Shown piece after piece: positions 45,524 to 54,399 of a stretch of DNA of 64,000 nucleotides. Position numbers and translations under genes: made by a program. The DNA is taken from assembly GCA_021791845.1 (NCBI GenBank), contig JAJYVT010000001.1, forward strand, positions 1-64,000. The letters run 5' to 3'. The stretch is from Actinomycetes bacterium. GTDB taxonomy: Bacteria; Actinomycetota; Acidimicrobiia; Acidimicrobiales; RAAP-2. The notes beneath the pieces were generated by a model. The model saw nothing but the letters and a program-made list of their open reading frames with translations. It was not told the DNA's origin and ran no database searches. How positions within the stretch are numbered: position 1 is the first letter of the stretch; each line of letters opens with the position of its first letter.

Positions 45524-46521
45524 ACCTGACCGGACCGCAGCGGGCGGCCGTCGTGTTCGCCCAGCTCGACGACACGCGGGCCCAGACGCTCCTCCGGGTC
45601 CTTTCGGAGAACGACGTGGTGCGGCTCCTGGCCGAGGTCGCCACCCTGCCGGCCATCGGCCACGACGACGTCATCGAGGTGATGAGCGAGTTCACCACCC
45701 AGGCCGCCGCCTACCGCCAGGTGCGCCAGGGCGGCATCGAGGTTGCCCGCCGCTGGCTCGAGGAGCGCCTGGGCCAGCACAAGGCGGCGGAGATCCTCTC
45801 CGAGCTCGAGACCTTCAGCACCACCCAGCCGCTCGACTACCTCAACTTCATCGACCCGGCCCAGATCGCCGGGTTCCTCCAGGACGAGCACCCGCAGGTG
45901 TCCGCGGTGGTGCTGGCCAACATCGACTCGGAGCGCGCCGCCCGGGTCATCGACCGCTTCCCCGAGCAGCTGGCCACCGACGTCGTGCGGCGGATCGCCA
46001 CCATGGGCGCCATCCCTCCGGCCGTGGTCCAGCAGATGGCCGAGAGCCTCGAGAGCCGGCTCGCCAACCTCCGGCGGTCGGGGTTCGGCGACAGCGTCGT
46101 GGGCGGGGTGGCGACGGCGGCGGCGGTGCTGAACAACGTCGACCGGGCGGCGGAGCAGGAGGTGCTGGCCCGGATCGAAGCCAGCGACCCCGAGCTGGCC
46201 GAGCACATCCGCAACGAGATGTTCGTGTTCGACGACGTGGTCCAGCTCGACGACGGGACGCTGCAAGTGGTGCTGCGCAACGTCAACCTGCGGGACATGG
46301 CCCTGGCCATCAAGACGGCGACCCCCGACGTGCGGGACAAGTTCGTCCGCAACCTGTCCGAGCGCGGCGCCGCCGACCTGGAGGAGGAGCTGACGTCGCT
46401 CGGGCCGCAGCGCCTCTCGGCCATCGAGGCGGCGCAAACGGCGGTGGTGAAGGCGGCTCGGGAGCTGGCCGAGAACGGGACCATCACACTCGGACGGGCG
46501 GGCGACGAGCTCATCATGTGA
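45514..46521 (+). CDS. fliG: Flagellar motor switch protein FliG
   Basis: FliG couples the stator to the rotor of the flagellum. The 335-residue protein shows the N-terminal LTGPQRAAVVFAQLDDTRAQTLLRVL, the middle-domain DYLNFIDPAQIAGFLQDEHPQVSAVVLANI (EHPQ motif) and the C-terminal NEMFVFDDVVQLDDGTLQVVLRNVNLRDMALAIK with the torque-related charged helix ending EELTSLGPQRLSAIEAAQ. It is full length. No other flagellar gene lies in the window, so this is an isolated or split locus. ATG at 45520 is an alternative start. Confidence 0.93.
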   Translation: MGMNLTGPQRAAVVFAQLDDTRAQTLLRVLSENDVVRLLAEVATLPAIGHDDVIEVMSEFTTQAAAYRQVRQGGIEVARRWLEERLGQHKAAEILSELETFSTTQPLDYLNFIDPAQIAGFLQDEHPQVSAVVLANIDSERAARVIDRFPEQLATDVVRRIATMGAIPPAVVQQMAESLESRLANLRRSGFGDSVVGGVATAAAVLNNVDRAAEQEVLARIEASDPELAEHIRNEMFVFDDVVQLDDGTLQVVLRNVNLRDMALAIKTATPDVRDKFVRNLSERGAADLEEELTSLGPQRLSAIEAAQTAVVKAARELAENGTITLGRAGDELIM

Positions 46522-46533
46522 CGGCCCCGCCCG

Positions 46534-47739
46534 TCACCGGCCGGCGGGCGGGCCCTCCGCGCACCGCAGCGCCGCCAGCTCGGAGTCGCGGTCCCGCACC
46601 TCGGCGGCGATCGCCGATGCCGCGCTGGGGAACCCGCGCCAAGCGGTCGCCCACCCGATGGGCGCGGCGCCGCCGTCGGCGAGCAGCGCCTCCTCCACCA
46701 GCACCGGCGCCCCGCAGACGAGCGCCAGGTTGAGGGCGTCGCTGGGGCGGGCGTCGACCTCGCCCGCCCCGCCGGGCCCGCCGACCCGGACCACGGCGTA
46801 GAAGGTGTCCTCGGCCAGCGTGGTGACGCGCACGTCCAGCACGCGCCCCCCTGCCGCCCCGACCAGCCCGGCCGCCATGGCGTACGTCATGGGCCGCGGC
46901 GTCTCCAGGGACTCGAGGGTGCAGGCCAGGGCCGTGGCCTCCGCCGCGCCGACGTAGATGGCGAGACGGCGGTCGCCCGTCACCTCCTCGAGCACGACCA
47001 CGTGGAGCCGCCCGCCCGGGCCCTCGCGCTCGGAGCGGCGGACCTCGGCCACGCGGGCCGGCACCCAACTGGGCGCGGCCGGGGGTTCGGTGGAACGTGG
47101 CATGGCGGTGGCCTCCTTCGTGGTCGGGTCCGAACGTGACGTGGCCGCCCCGGGTGCGAGCCGGCGCAGCAGGTTGGCCCGTGCCTGGTGGAGCCGGGCC
47201 TTGACCGCCCCGGCGGTGATCCCGAGCTGGTCGGCGGCCTCCAGGTGGCTCCGGTCACCCCAGTAGAAGGCGAGGACGGCCGCCCGCTGGCCGGGGGGGA
47301 GCGATGCCACCGCCCGCCGGACCTCGCGTGCGGCCGCCTCGGCCTCGGCCCGTTCGGCCGGCCCGCTCTCGTCGGCCGGGAGGTCGAGCGGTGGCGGGAG
47401 CAGGGCGACGGTCTCCCGTTGCCAGCGGCGGGCGACGTTGAGGGCGATGCCGGCGAACCAGGCGCCAAAGCGGTCCGGCGACCGCAGCCGCTCGAGGCCC
47501 ACCAGCGCGGTGACCGCCTCCTCCTGGACGGCGTCGGCGGCCGCACCGTCCCCGAGCATGTGCGCCACCAGGGCGAGGGCCATGGGCCGGTGCCGCCGCA
47601 CCAGGGCGGCGAAGGCGTCGCGGTCGCCGGCCAAGGCGGCGTCGACGAGCGCCGCGTCGTCCCGCTCCCGGCCGCCCGAGTGCTCGCCGTGCCGGGCACG
47701 GCGGCGGAGGCGGGGGTCGTCACGACCGGCGGGTCCCAT
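46534..47739 (-). CDS. ECF sigma factor fused in frame to a bifunctional-nuclease domain
   Basis: Residues 25-195 are an ECF-type sigma factor: region 2 (AFAALVRRHRPMALALVAHM, AVQEEAVTALVGLERLRSPDRFGAWFAGIALNVARRW) and region 4 (SLPPGQRAAVLAFYWG, EAADQLGITAGAVKARLHQARANLLRRL). Residues 240-370 are a DUF151/BFN domain (LAIYVGAAEATALACTLE, PRPMTYAMAAGLV, DTFYAVVRV, EVDARPSDALNLAL). No stop or shift separates them. The linker contains its own ribosome site and ATG (47103), which would make a free 189-residue nuclease. No anti-sigma gene is adjacent. Confidence 0.88.
   Translation of the reverse strand: MGPAGRDDPRLRRRARHGEHSGGRERDDAALVDAALAGDRDAFAALVRRHRPMALALVAHMLGDGAAADAVQEEAVTALVGLERLRSPDRFGAWFAGIALNVARRWQRETVALLPPPLDLPADESGPAERAEAEAAAREVRRAVASLPPGQRAAVLAFYWGDRSHLEAADQLGITAGAVKARLHQARANLLRRLAPGAATSRSDPTTKEATAMPRSTEPPAAPSWVPARVAEVRRSEREGPGGRLHVVVLEEVTGDRRLAIYVGAAEATALACTLESLETPRPMTYAMAAGLVGAAGGRVLDVRVTTLAEDTFYAVVRVGGPGGAGEVDARPSDALNLALVCGAPVLVEEALLADGGAAPIGWATAWRGFPSAASAIAAEVRDRDSELAALRCAEGPPAGR
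47103..47116 (-). promoter_or_regulatory. Internal ribosome site and ATG for the nuclease domain
   Basis: Within the sigma-nuclease frame, AAGGAGG (minus strand, GGAGG at 47112-47116) lies 8 bp before an in-frame ATG at 47103. Spacing and match are as good as any gene in the window. It suggests separate translation of the nuclease domain from the same mRNA. Confidence 0.65.
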
Positions 47740-47927
47740 GTCCCATAGTGCCCCCGGAGCCGGGTCGGGTTAGCTGCGCTCCCCGCAGGGCGGCCGGCGA
47801 CGGGCCTCTACGCTGCAAGCCCGGACCCCCGACCGAGCAATGGGAGGGCAGGAGTGGCGGACTGGACGGGCATGCGGGCGGCGCCGGGCGTCCCCGGGCC
47901 GCCGGCCGCCGCCCCAGGGGGTCGCCG

Positions 47928-49112
47928 GTGACCTGGGTGGTGTGGGCGCTCGGCCTCCTCGTCGTGGTGCTGACGGCGGCGAACGTCGTCTTCACCATGG
48001 TGCTGCCGCGCCGGCCCTTCGGCATCGACCGGCTCACGCTGGTCCTCAACCGGAACGTGCTGCGGACCTTCCGCTGGCTCTCGCGCTTCGCCCCGACCTA
48101 CGAGGCCAAGGACGCCATCCTCGCCCCGGCCGGCCCGGTGGCCCTCGTGGTCCAGCTCCTGGTGTGGGCGGCGGGCCTCACCGTGGGCTTCGGGCTCATG
48201 GTCACCGGCGACCACCACTCGCTGGGCGACGGCCTCCTGCAGTCGCTGGCCTCCGTCTTCACGGTGGGTGCGGCCCACCCGGGCGGTGTCCCGGAGCCGG
48301 CGATCGACGTGGCCGCCGGCGCCATCTGGGTGGTCGTGGTCGCGCTCCAGATCGCCTACCTGCCCACCCTCTACGGCGCCTTCAGCCGGCGCGAGTCGCT
48401 GGTGGCCCTGCTCGAGAGCCGGGCCGGGCTCCCGGCGTGGGGCCCCGAGGTGCTCATCCGCCACCAGCTGGTCGGCATCATCGACACCCTGCCCGACCTG
48501 TACGCGTCGTGGGAGGAGTGGTCGGCGGACGTGGCCGAGAGCCACACCACCTACCCGGTGATGCTCCTCTTCCGGTCGCCCGAGCCCTGGTACTCCTGGG
48601 TGCTCGGGCTCGTCGCCGTGCTCGACGCCGCCGCCATCCACCTGGCCGTCGCCCCCAGCAGCGCCAGCTCCCAGGCCCGGTTGTGCCTGCGGATGGGCTT
48701 CACCGCCCTGGACCGCATCGCCGCCACCCTGGGCTGGGCGGTCGATCCCGACCCGAACCCCGAGGGGCCGATCGACCTCACGTTCGCCCAGTTCGCCGAG
48801 GCCCTCTCGCTGCTGGCGGAGGCGGGGTTCCCGGTCGAGCGCAGCGCCGAGGAGTCCTGGCCCGACTTCCGTGGGTGGCGGGTGAACTACGAGGCCGTCG
48901 CCTACCGCCTGGCCGACGCCCTCACGGCACCCCCGGCACCCTGGTCCGGCCCCCGCCGGCACCTCCGCACAGGGCCGGTCGCACCCCGCCGCCCGCCCCA
49001 GCGCCACCCGGGCGAGAAGTCGGGCTCGCGCAAGCGGTACGCCCACGTGGTGGTGGGTGCCCGTCCCGCCCGCCGGGGCCGCGGCCCGGCCCGGCGCCGC
49101 CCCGCCGGCTGA
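47928..49112 (+). CDS. Integral membrane protein of unknown function
   Basis: The 394-residue protein has membrane segments at about 3-25 (VVWALGLLVVVLTAANVVFTMVL), 60-85 (VALVVQLLVWAAGLTVGFGLMV), 125-147 (AIWVVVVALQIAYLPTLYGAF) and 223-243. Between the second and third lies LLQSLASVFTVGAAHPGG, which resembles the pore-loop position of two-helix ion channels but lacks a TVGYG filter. A soluble helical middle part and a basic Pro/Arg C-terminus follow. AGGGGG lies 7 bp before the GTG. No family is assigned. Confidence 0.7.
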   Translation: MTWVVWALGLLVVVLTAANVVFTMVLPRRPFGIDRLTLVLNRNVLRTFRWLSRFAPTYEAKDAILAPAGPVALVVQLLVWAAGLTVGFGLMVTGDHHSLGDGLLQSLASVFTVGAAHPGGVPEPAIDVAAGAIWVVVVALQIAYLPTLYGAFSRRESLVALLESRAGLPAWGPEVLIRHQLVGIIDTLPDLYASWEEWSADVAESHTTYPVMLLFRSPEPWYSWVLGLVAVLDAAAIHLAVAPSSASSQARLCLRMGFTALDRIAATLGWAVDPDPNPEGPIDLTFAQFAEALSLLAEAGFPVERSAEESWPDFRGWRVNYEAVAYRLADALTAPPAPWSGPRRHLRTGPVAPRRPPQRHPGEKSGSRKRYAHVVVGARPARRGRGPARRRPAG

Positions 49113-49181
49113 CGCCGCCGGATCCTGCGCCGCCCCCCCACGCGCTGACGCCGCGACCGGACCCAGCCCCGGCGGCGCCCG

Positions 49182-50213
49182 TCAGCCTGCCGGCGCGGAC
49201 CGCCCGCCCGCCGGACCCGCCCAGGGCGGCGGGGGTGCGGTCAGCCGGGGGAGGGGCGAGCGCACGCGCCCGAACCGACCGTCGTCGTCCGTCCACGAGC
49301 GGTGGGCGGCCGTGAGCTCGGCCCGGTCCCGGCCGACGTAGTTCCACCACATGAGGACCGGCTCGGGGAACGGCACGCCGCCCACGAGCAGCACCCGGGC
49401 CCGGGCGTCCGCCTCCACCGCCAGCTCGTCCCGCCCCGTGCCGAGGTAGGCGAGCGTCCCGGGCTCGACCACCGGTCCGGTCGCCGGCCCGATCGCCTGT
49501 CCGGTCGCCGGCCCGATCGCCGGCCCGATCGCCGGCCCGCCCAGGCGGACCCGGCCCTCCAGGACGACGAGGGCGTGCTCCGACGCCGGGTCGAGCGGGA
49601 GCTCGGACCGGCCGGGACCCAGGTCCAGCTCGGCGCCGACGTGGTCGGTGTCCCGCCGGGCGGGGGAGGTGGCGCCGGCCAGTCCGCCCACCAGCACGGT
49701 GGCCCTGGCCGCGCCGAGCTCCACCACCGGGAGCTCGGGATGGTGCTCGAAGGCGGCCGGCCCGTCACGGGTTGCCGACGGCTGGGCCACCCAGAGCTGG
49801 ACGCCGCGGACCCGGCTGCGCGAGGGACCGGTGGCCTCCTCGGCGTGGGACACCCCGTGACCGGCCGTCATCAGGTTGAGCTGCCCCGGCCGGACGACCT
49901 GCTCGGAGCCCAGGCTGTCGCGGTGGAGGACCTCGCCCTCGACCAGCCACGTGACCGTCTGGAGCCCCATGTGGGGGTGGGGGCCCACGTCCAGGCCCGT
50001 TCCGCCGGGCACCCCGGTTCCCGGCCCAGGTCCCATGTGGTCGGCGAAGCACCAGGCACCCACGAGGCGGCGCCCCCGCTGCGGAAGGAGCCGGCGGACC
50101 TCGACGCCGCCCACGTTGGCGCGCCGGCCGGCCAGCAGGTCGACCGACGCGGGCTCGGGCGCCCCGGCCACCGGGACGTCCGAGACGTCGGCCGTCGTGA
50201 CCGGTCCGCTCAC
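49182..50213 (-). CDS. Pirin family protein
   Basis: Pirins are bicupin iron proteins; some degrade quercetin and others act as regulators. The 343-residue protein has the N-terminal cupin with RRLVGAWCFADHMGPGPG, DVGPHPHMGLQTVTWLVEGEV and MTAGHGVSHAEEA, carrying the metal-binding His-x-His and Glu residues. The C-terminal cupin contains EHALVVLEGRVRLGG and a WWNYVGRDRAEL end typical of Pirin_C. An insertion of GPAIGPAIGPATGQ-type repeats (coded at 49471-49540) interrupts the second cupin. The gap upstream to 50391 shows only an AT-richer patch at 50350. Confidence 0.9.
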   Translation of the reverse strand: MSGPVTTADVSDVPVAGAPEPASVDLLAGRRANVGGVEVRRLLPQRGRRLVGAWCFADHMGPGPGTGVPGGTGLDVGPHPHMGLQTVTWLVEGEVLHRDSLGSEQVVRPGQLNLMTAGHGVSHAEEATGPSRSRVRGVQLWVAQPSATRDGPAAFEHHPELPVVELGAARATVLVGGLAGATSPARRDTDHVGAELDLGPGRSELPLDPASEHALVVLEGRVRLGGPAIGPAIGPATGQAIGPATGPVVEPGTLAYLGTGRDELAVEADARARVLLVGGVPFPEPVLMWWNYVGRDRAELTAAHRSWTDDDGRFGRVRSPLPRLTAPPPPWAGPAGGRSAPAG

Positions 50214-50391
50214 GCCCTCGTTCTACCAGGGTGCCCGACGGTGGTCTCGGCCGGGGTCGCCCCTCGGCGCGAGGGCCGTGGCACCGGGCCGGGACAGTTG
50301 ACGTGGCGCCGAGCACCGGGGAGACTGCGGTCGGAGAACCGTTGGGAAGAGCAAATTGTTGTCGGTTGTCGGTCGGAGAGCGGGGGGCCAC

Positions 50392-53142
50392 ATGCGGGCG
50401 TTGACCGGCGGGCGTGGAGCCCTTCTGGGCGCGGTCCTCATGGCGGCGAGCGCCGCCGGCACGCTGGTGGTTCCGTCACCGGCCGCCGCCGCGACCACCC
50501 TCACCCTCTACGTGCGCAGCGGGGCGACCGGCACCTCGTGCACAGGGCCCGGCGCGACGGCGTGCGGCTCGATCCAGACAGCCGTCGCCGGGGCGGCGAC
50601 CCACGCCGGAGCCGACGTCACGGTCACAGTGGGGCCGGGCACCTACCACGAGCGCACAATCTCGGTCGACGCCTCGACGCTCGCATCGCTCGATGTCGTG
50701 GGAGCGGGAGCGACGTCCACGACGGTCACATCCGAGGGAGGGCAGGGCTTCTCCGTCACCGCCGGCACCGTCTCCGTCGAGGGGCTCTCGGTCGACCGCG
50801 CCGCAGCGGCGTCCAGCGCCGGCGGCGGCATGCTCGTCACCGGAGGCAGCACCGTCGCGCTCGCCGACGACACGTTCGCCACAGACTCGGCGCTCACAAG
50901 CGGCGGTGTGGACGTGGCGTCCGGCCACGCCACCGTCACCGATGTCACGTTCCTGCGGGACCACGGCGCACAGGGTGGGGGCATGGGCGTCGGACCGACG
51001 AGCTCGGCGGTCGTCACGGGCACCACCTTCACCACGGACGCCGCCCACGACGGCGGCGGAGTGGCCGCCCTCGTCGGAAGCTCGGTGACGCTCGCCGGCG
51101 ACACCTTCACGACAGACCGCGCCACCACAGACGGCGGGGACGTGTGGGCCGACGGAGGCACCCTCCGCTTGACCAGTGACACCGTGGCGCGGGGCAATGC
51201 GCGAACAGGTGGCGGGGTGGGCATCGTCGACGGCGCCACAGCCGCCTTGTCCAACGACACCTTCACCAACGACCTCGCGGTGTCCACAACAGGTCGTGGC
51301 GGGTACGGCGGCGGCGTCTTGCTGCGCGGTGCCACCGCCACCCTCACCGACGACCAGTTCTCGCCGGACTACGCCACCTCCACAGGCAGCGGCATCACAG
51401 TCACACACAGCACAGCCGTCCTCTCGAGCGACACGTTCGCCACAGACTTCGTGAAGGACGTCGGATCGATCGTGAAGGTTGGCAACGGCACGGCCACGCT
51501 CGTCAACGACACCCTCGCACTCGACGGGGCAGCGACAGCCGGCCGCTTGGTGGGGGCCTTCGCCAGCGTCGTCACCTTGAGGAACGACACCCTCTCGACA
51601 GATGCGGCCCCAACAGGCGGCGGGATCCTCAACACATCGTCGGTCGTCCGGGCCGCCAACTCGATCTTCGCCAACGCCTCGTGCGCAGGAGCGGTGACCG
51701 ACCTCGGCTCCAACGTCGAGACCGGAGACTCGTGCGGCTTCGGCGCGACGAGCATCAACACAAGCACCTCGATCAACCTGGGGCCGCTCGCCGCCAACAC
51801 ATCGGCCGGGCCCACCACCCGGGCCATCGGGAAGACAAGCTCGGCCTTCGAAGCGGTCCCCCCGTCCTCGTGCACACCGCTGGTCGACGAGCGTGGCAAG
51901 CCCCGCCCCGGCGTGCCCGGCCACAACTGCGACGCCGGCGCCTACGAGTACCAAGGGCACCAGGGGGTCTCGGGCCGGGCCGTCACCGCCGAGCGCATCT
52001 TCGGGCAGACGGCGGACGGGACGGCCGCCGCCGAGCTTGCCTCCGCCTTCCCACCCGGGGCCTGCCCGGGGACGGCCGGGGACCGGCCGGTGGTGCTCGC
52101 CACCGACCAGAGCCCCTCCGACGCCCTGGCGAGCGCCTATCTGGCAGCAGCGTTGGGCACGGGGACCCTGCTCACGCCGAGCACCTCGCTCGCTCCGGTC
52201 ACGGTCCAGGCCCTCAGGAGCGAAGGCATCACCCGGGTCTACGTGGTGGGCGGGCCCCTGGCGATCTCGACCGCGGTGGTGGACGAGCTCGGGGCCACCC
52301 CGGCGTACCGCTGCGGCGGCACCGGGGCCACCGGCACGAACCTCGAGGTCACCCGCATCTTCGGGGCCACGGCGCCGACAACGGCGGCCAGGATCGCGGC
52401 CACCCCGCCGGCGGACTTCGTCGGCCGCCTCGACCTCTCGGGCGCCTACGGGGGGACCAACCCGAGCGGGGGGGTGGGCCGGTTCAACACCACGGCTGGG
52501 GGCGCCTCGGACGCCCCGTCGCGCCCCGGGGCCCTTGCGACCGCCATCGTGGCCACCGACCGGAGCTTCCAGGACGCCGAGTCGGCGGCCGCCCTCTCCT
52601 ATGGCGCCCACGTGCCGGTCCTGCTGACCACACCCGGATCGTTGCCCGCGTCCACCCGAGGGGCCCTCGTGGCCCTGGGGATCACCCAGGTGGTCGTGAT
52701 GGGCGGGCCCCTGGCGGTTGCCACATCGGTGGTCGGCGCGATGCGGGCGCTCGGGATCTCGGTGCTGCGGGTGGCGGGCGCCGACGGCACGGCCACCTCG
52801 GTCGCCTTGGCCGGGCTCGAGACGGCCCCGGCGTCCCTTGGGAGCGGACTGGGCTGGGACGCCCGAACACCGGGCTTCGTGGTCGCCCGCGGCGACTACT
52901 TCGCCGACGGCCTGGCCGGGGCGGTCGTGGCCGCCCATGGGCGCCACGCCTCGGGACCGGTCCCGCTCCTTCTGACGAAGGACCCGTCGACACTCGGGTC
53001 GGCGCTCGGCTCCTATCTCCGCCACGCCGGCGCCACGGGCATCGGCGCCCAGCGGCGGCCCGCCGCCTTCCTCGTCGTCCTGGGGGGACCCGAGGCCGTG
53101 ACGCCCTCGGTCGTGAGCACGATGGAGTCGGACCTCTCGTAG
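50392..53142 (+). CDS. Secreted beta-helix protein with cell-wall-binding repeats (CW_binding_2)
   Basis: The 916-residue product has a signal peptide (about 8-35), then a right-handed beta-helix-type region of about 500 residues with recurring SNDTFTND- and SSDTFATD-like turns roughly every 22 residues. A Cys-containing EYQ-type end leads to three CW_binding_2 repeats (about 530-916). These share motifs with the protein at 39-42 kb: PVVLATD, DALASAYLA, VYVVGGPLAISTAVV, IVATDRSFQDAESA, VVVMGGPLAV and DGLAGAVVAA. GGAGAG and a G-run precede the ATG. A wall-attached adhesin or polysaccharide-active protein is inferred. Confidence 0.83.
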   Translation: MRALTGGRGALLGAVLMAASAAGTLVVPSPAAAATTLTLYVRSGATGTSCTGPGATACGSIQTAVAGAATHAGADVTVTVGPGTYHERTISVDASTLASLDVVGAGATSTTVTSEGGQGFSVTAGTVSVEGLSVDRAAAASSAGGGMLVTGGSTVALADDTFATDSALTSGGVDVASGHATVTDVTFLRDHGAQGGGMGVGPTSSAVVTGTTFTTDAAHDGGGVAALVGSSVTLAGDTFTTDRATTDGGDVWADGGTLRLTSDTVARGNARTGGGVGIVDGATAALSNDTFTNDLAVSTTGRGGYGGGVLLRGATATLTDDQFSPDYATSTGSGITVTHSTAVLSSDTFATDFVKDVGSIVKVGNGTATLVNDTLALDGAATAGRLVGAFASVVTLRNDTLSTDAAPTGGGILNTSSVVRAANSIFANASCAGAVTDLGSNVETGDSCGFGATSINTSTSINLGPLAANTSAGPTTRAIGKTSSAFEAVPPSSCTPLVDERGKPRPGVPGHNCDAGAYEYQGHQGVSGRAVTAERIFGQTADGTAAAELASAFPPGACPGTAGDRPVVLATDQSPSDALASAYLAAALGTGTLLTPSTSLAPVTVQALRSEGITRVYVVGGPLAISTAVVDELGATPAYRCGGTGATGTNLEVTRIFGATAPTTAARIAATPPADFVGRLDLSGAYGGTNPSGGVGRFNTTAGGASDAPSRPGALATAIVATDRSFQDAESAAALSYGAHVPVLLTTPGSLPASTRGALVALGITQVVVMGGPLAVATSVVGAMRALGISVLRVAGADGTATSVALAGLETAPASLGSGLGWDARTPGFVVARGDYFADGLAGAVVAAHGRHASGPVPLLLTKDPSTLGSALGSYLRHAGATGIGAQRRPAAFLVVLGGPEAVTPSVVSTMESDLS

Positions 53143-53255
53143 CGCCGAACGGCGCGGCGCCTCTCTAGGATCGCGGGCACCGTCACCGGCCCCTCCCGCC
53201 GCCCGGGGGAGGTGGCCCGACGGCCTGGAAGCTGCGTGGAGCGCCTGGAGGCTGC

Positions 53256-54203
53256 GTGAAGCTCGGCCGGCGACTGATCGAGGAGCTGCGGGTCGAGCCG
53301 GGCTCGCCCGCCCGGCTCGGGGAACGGAGCACGTCGGCGATCGAGTCGCCGTTGCCCGGCGCGACCGGCGCGCCCGGCGGGTCCCGCGCTCCCGGCTCGG
53401 GCGTGGCCCGTCGCACGGTGGCCGAGCGGGACCTCGACGCCTTCCGGGCCGAGCTCGACTCGGCCCAGCGGCTGCTCTACGCGGCCGACCGGTGGGCGCT
53501 CCTCGTCGTGCTCCAGGGGGTGGACGCGGCCGGGAAGGACGGCACCATCAGGCACGTCATGTCCGGCGTCAACCCGCAGGGCTGCCAGGTCGTCTCGTTC
53601 AAGGAGCCGTCACCCCTCGAGCTGCGCCACACCTTCTTGTGGCGGTGCAGCGCGGCGCTCCCCGAGCGCGGCCGCATCGGCATCTTCAACCGGTCCCACT
53701 ACGAGGAGGTGATCGTGGTCCGGGTGCACCCCGAGCTCCTGGACGCCGAGCACCTGCCGTCGCGACCTGCGGCCGACGCCCGGGGCGACGGGCTGTGGCA
53801 GGAGCGGTTCGAGGACATCAACGGGTTCGAGCGCCACCTGAGCCGCAACGGCACCCGGATCGTCAAGTGCTTCCTCCACGTCTCGAGAGAGGAGCAGCGC
53901 CGGCGACTGCTCCAGCGCCTGGACGACCCGTCCAAGCAGTGGAAGTTCTCCCCGTCCGACCTGCGGGAGCACGAGCGCTACGCCGAGTACCAGGCGGCCT
54001 ACGAGGAGGCGCTCACCGCCACGTCCACCCCGTGGGCACCGTGGTCCGTGGTCCCCGCCGACCACAAGCCCACCATGCGGGCGCTGGTGGGGGGCCTCAT
54101 CGTCCACGAGATCGACCGCCTCCACCTGGCGATGCCGACCCCGGCCGCAGCGGACCGCCCGCAGCTCGACGCCGCCCGCCGGGCGCTCGGGCGCGAGCCC
54201 TGA
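53256..54203 (+). CDS. ppk2: Polyphosphate kinase 2 family protein
   Basis: PPK2 enzymes move phosphate between polyphosphate and nucleotides. The 315-residue protein has Walker A LQGVDAAGKDGTIRH (87-100), NPQGCQVVSFKEPSP, the lid/Walker B part RIGIFNRSHYEEVIVVRVHPE, and KCFLHVSREEQRRRLLQRLDDPSKQWKFSPSDL. It is a single-domain form. Whether it prefers NMP or NDP cannot be settled from the sequence. The GTG lies 113 bp after the surface-protein stop. Confidence 0.9.
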   Translation: MKLGRRLIEELRVEPGSPARLGERSTSAIESPLPGATGAPGGSRAPGSGVARRTVAERDLDAFRAELDSAQRLLYAADRWALLVVLQGVDAAGKDGTIRHVMSGVNPQGCQVVSFKEPSPLELRHTFLWRCSAALPERGRIGIFNRSHYEEVIVVRVHPELLDAEHLPSRPAADARGDGLWQERFEDINGFERHLSRNGTRIVKCFLHVSREEQRRRLLQRLDDPSKQWKFSPSDLREHERYAEYQAAYEEALTATSTPWAPWSVVPADHKPTMRALVGGLIVHEIDRLHLAMPTPAAADRPQLDAARRALGREP

Positions 54204-54213
54204 CGCGGGCTGC

Positions 54214-54241
54214 GGGCTCCGGGCTCCGGGCTCCGGGCTCC
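54214..54241 (+). repeat. GGGCTCC heptamer tandem repeat
   Basis: Four exact copies of GGGCTCC follow the ppk2 stop. With the rest of the gap to 54399 there is no other clear signal except the ribosome site of the next gene. Confidence 0.85.
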
Positions 54242-54399
54242 GTGTGCCGGGGCCCGGGCGCACCGGGTGCCGGAGGCCGGGCTCGGAGGCGCGCCTCATC
54301 CAATCCCTCCGGGGCCCTGGGCCGTACAGAGGGGAGGCGGGCCGCACCAGCGTGGCCCGCACCAGAGCCCACGAGCCAGCAGATCCCGAGGAGGTCCAC

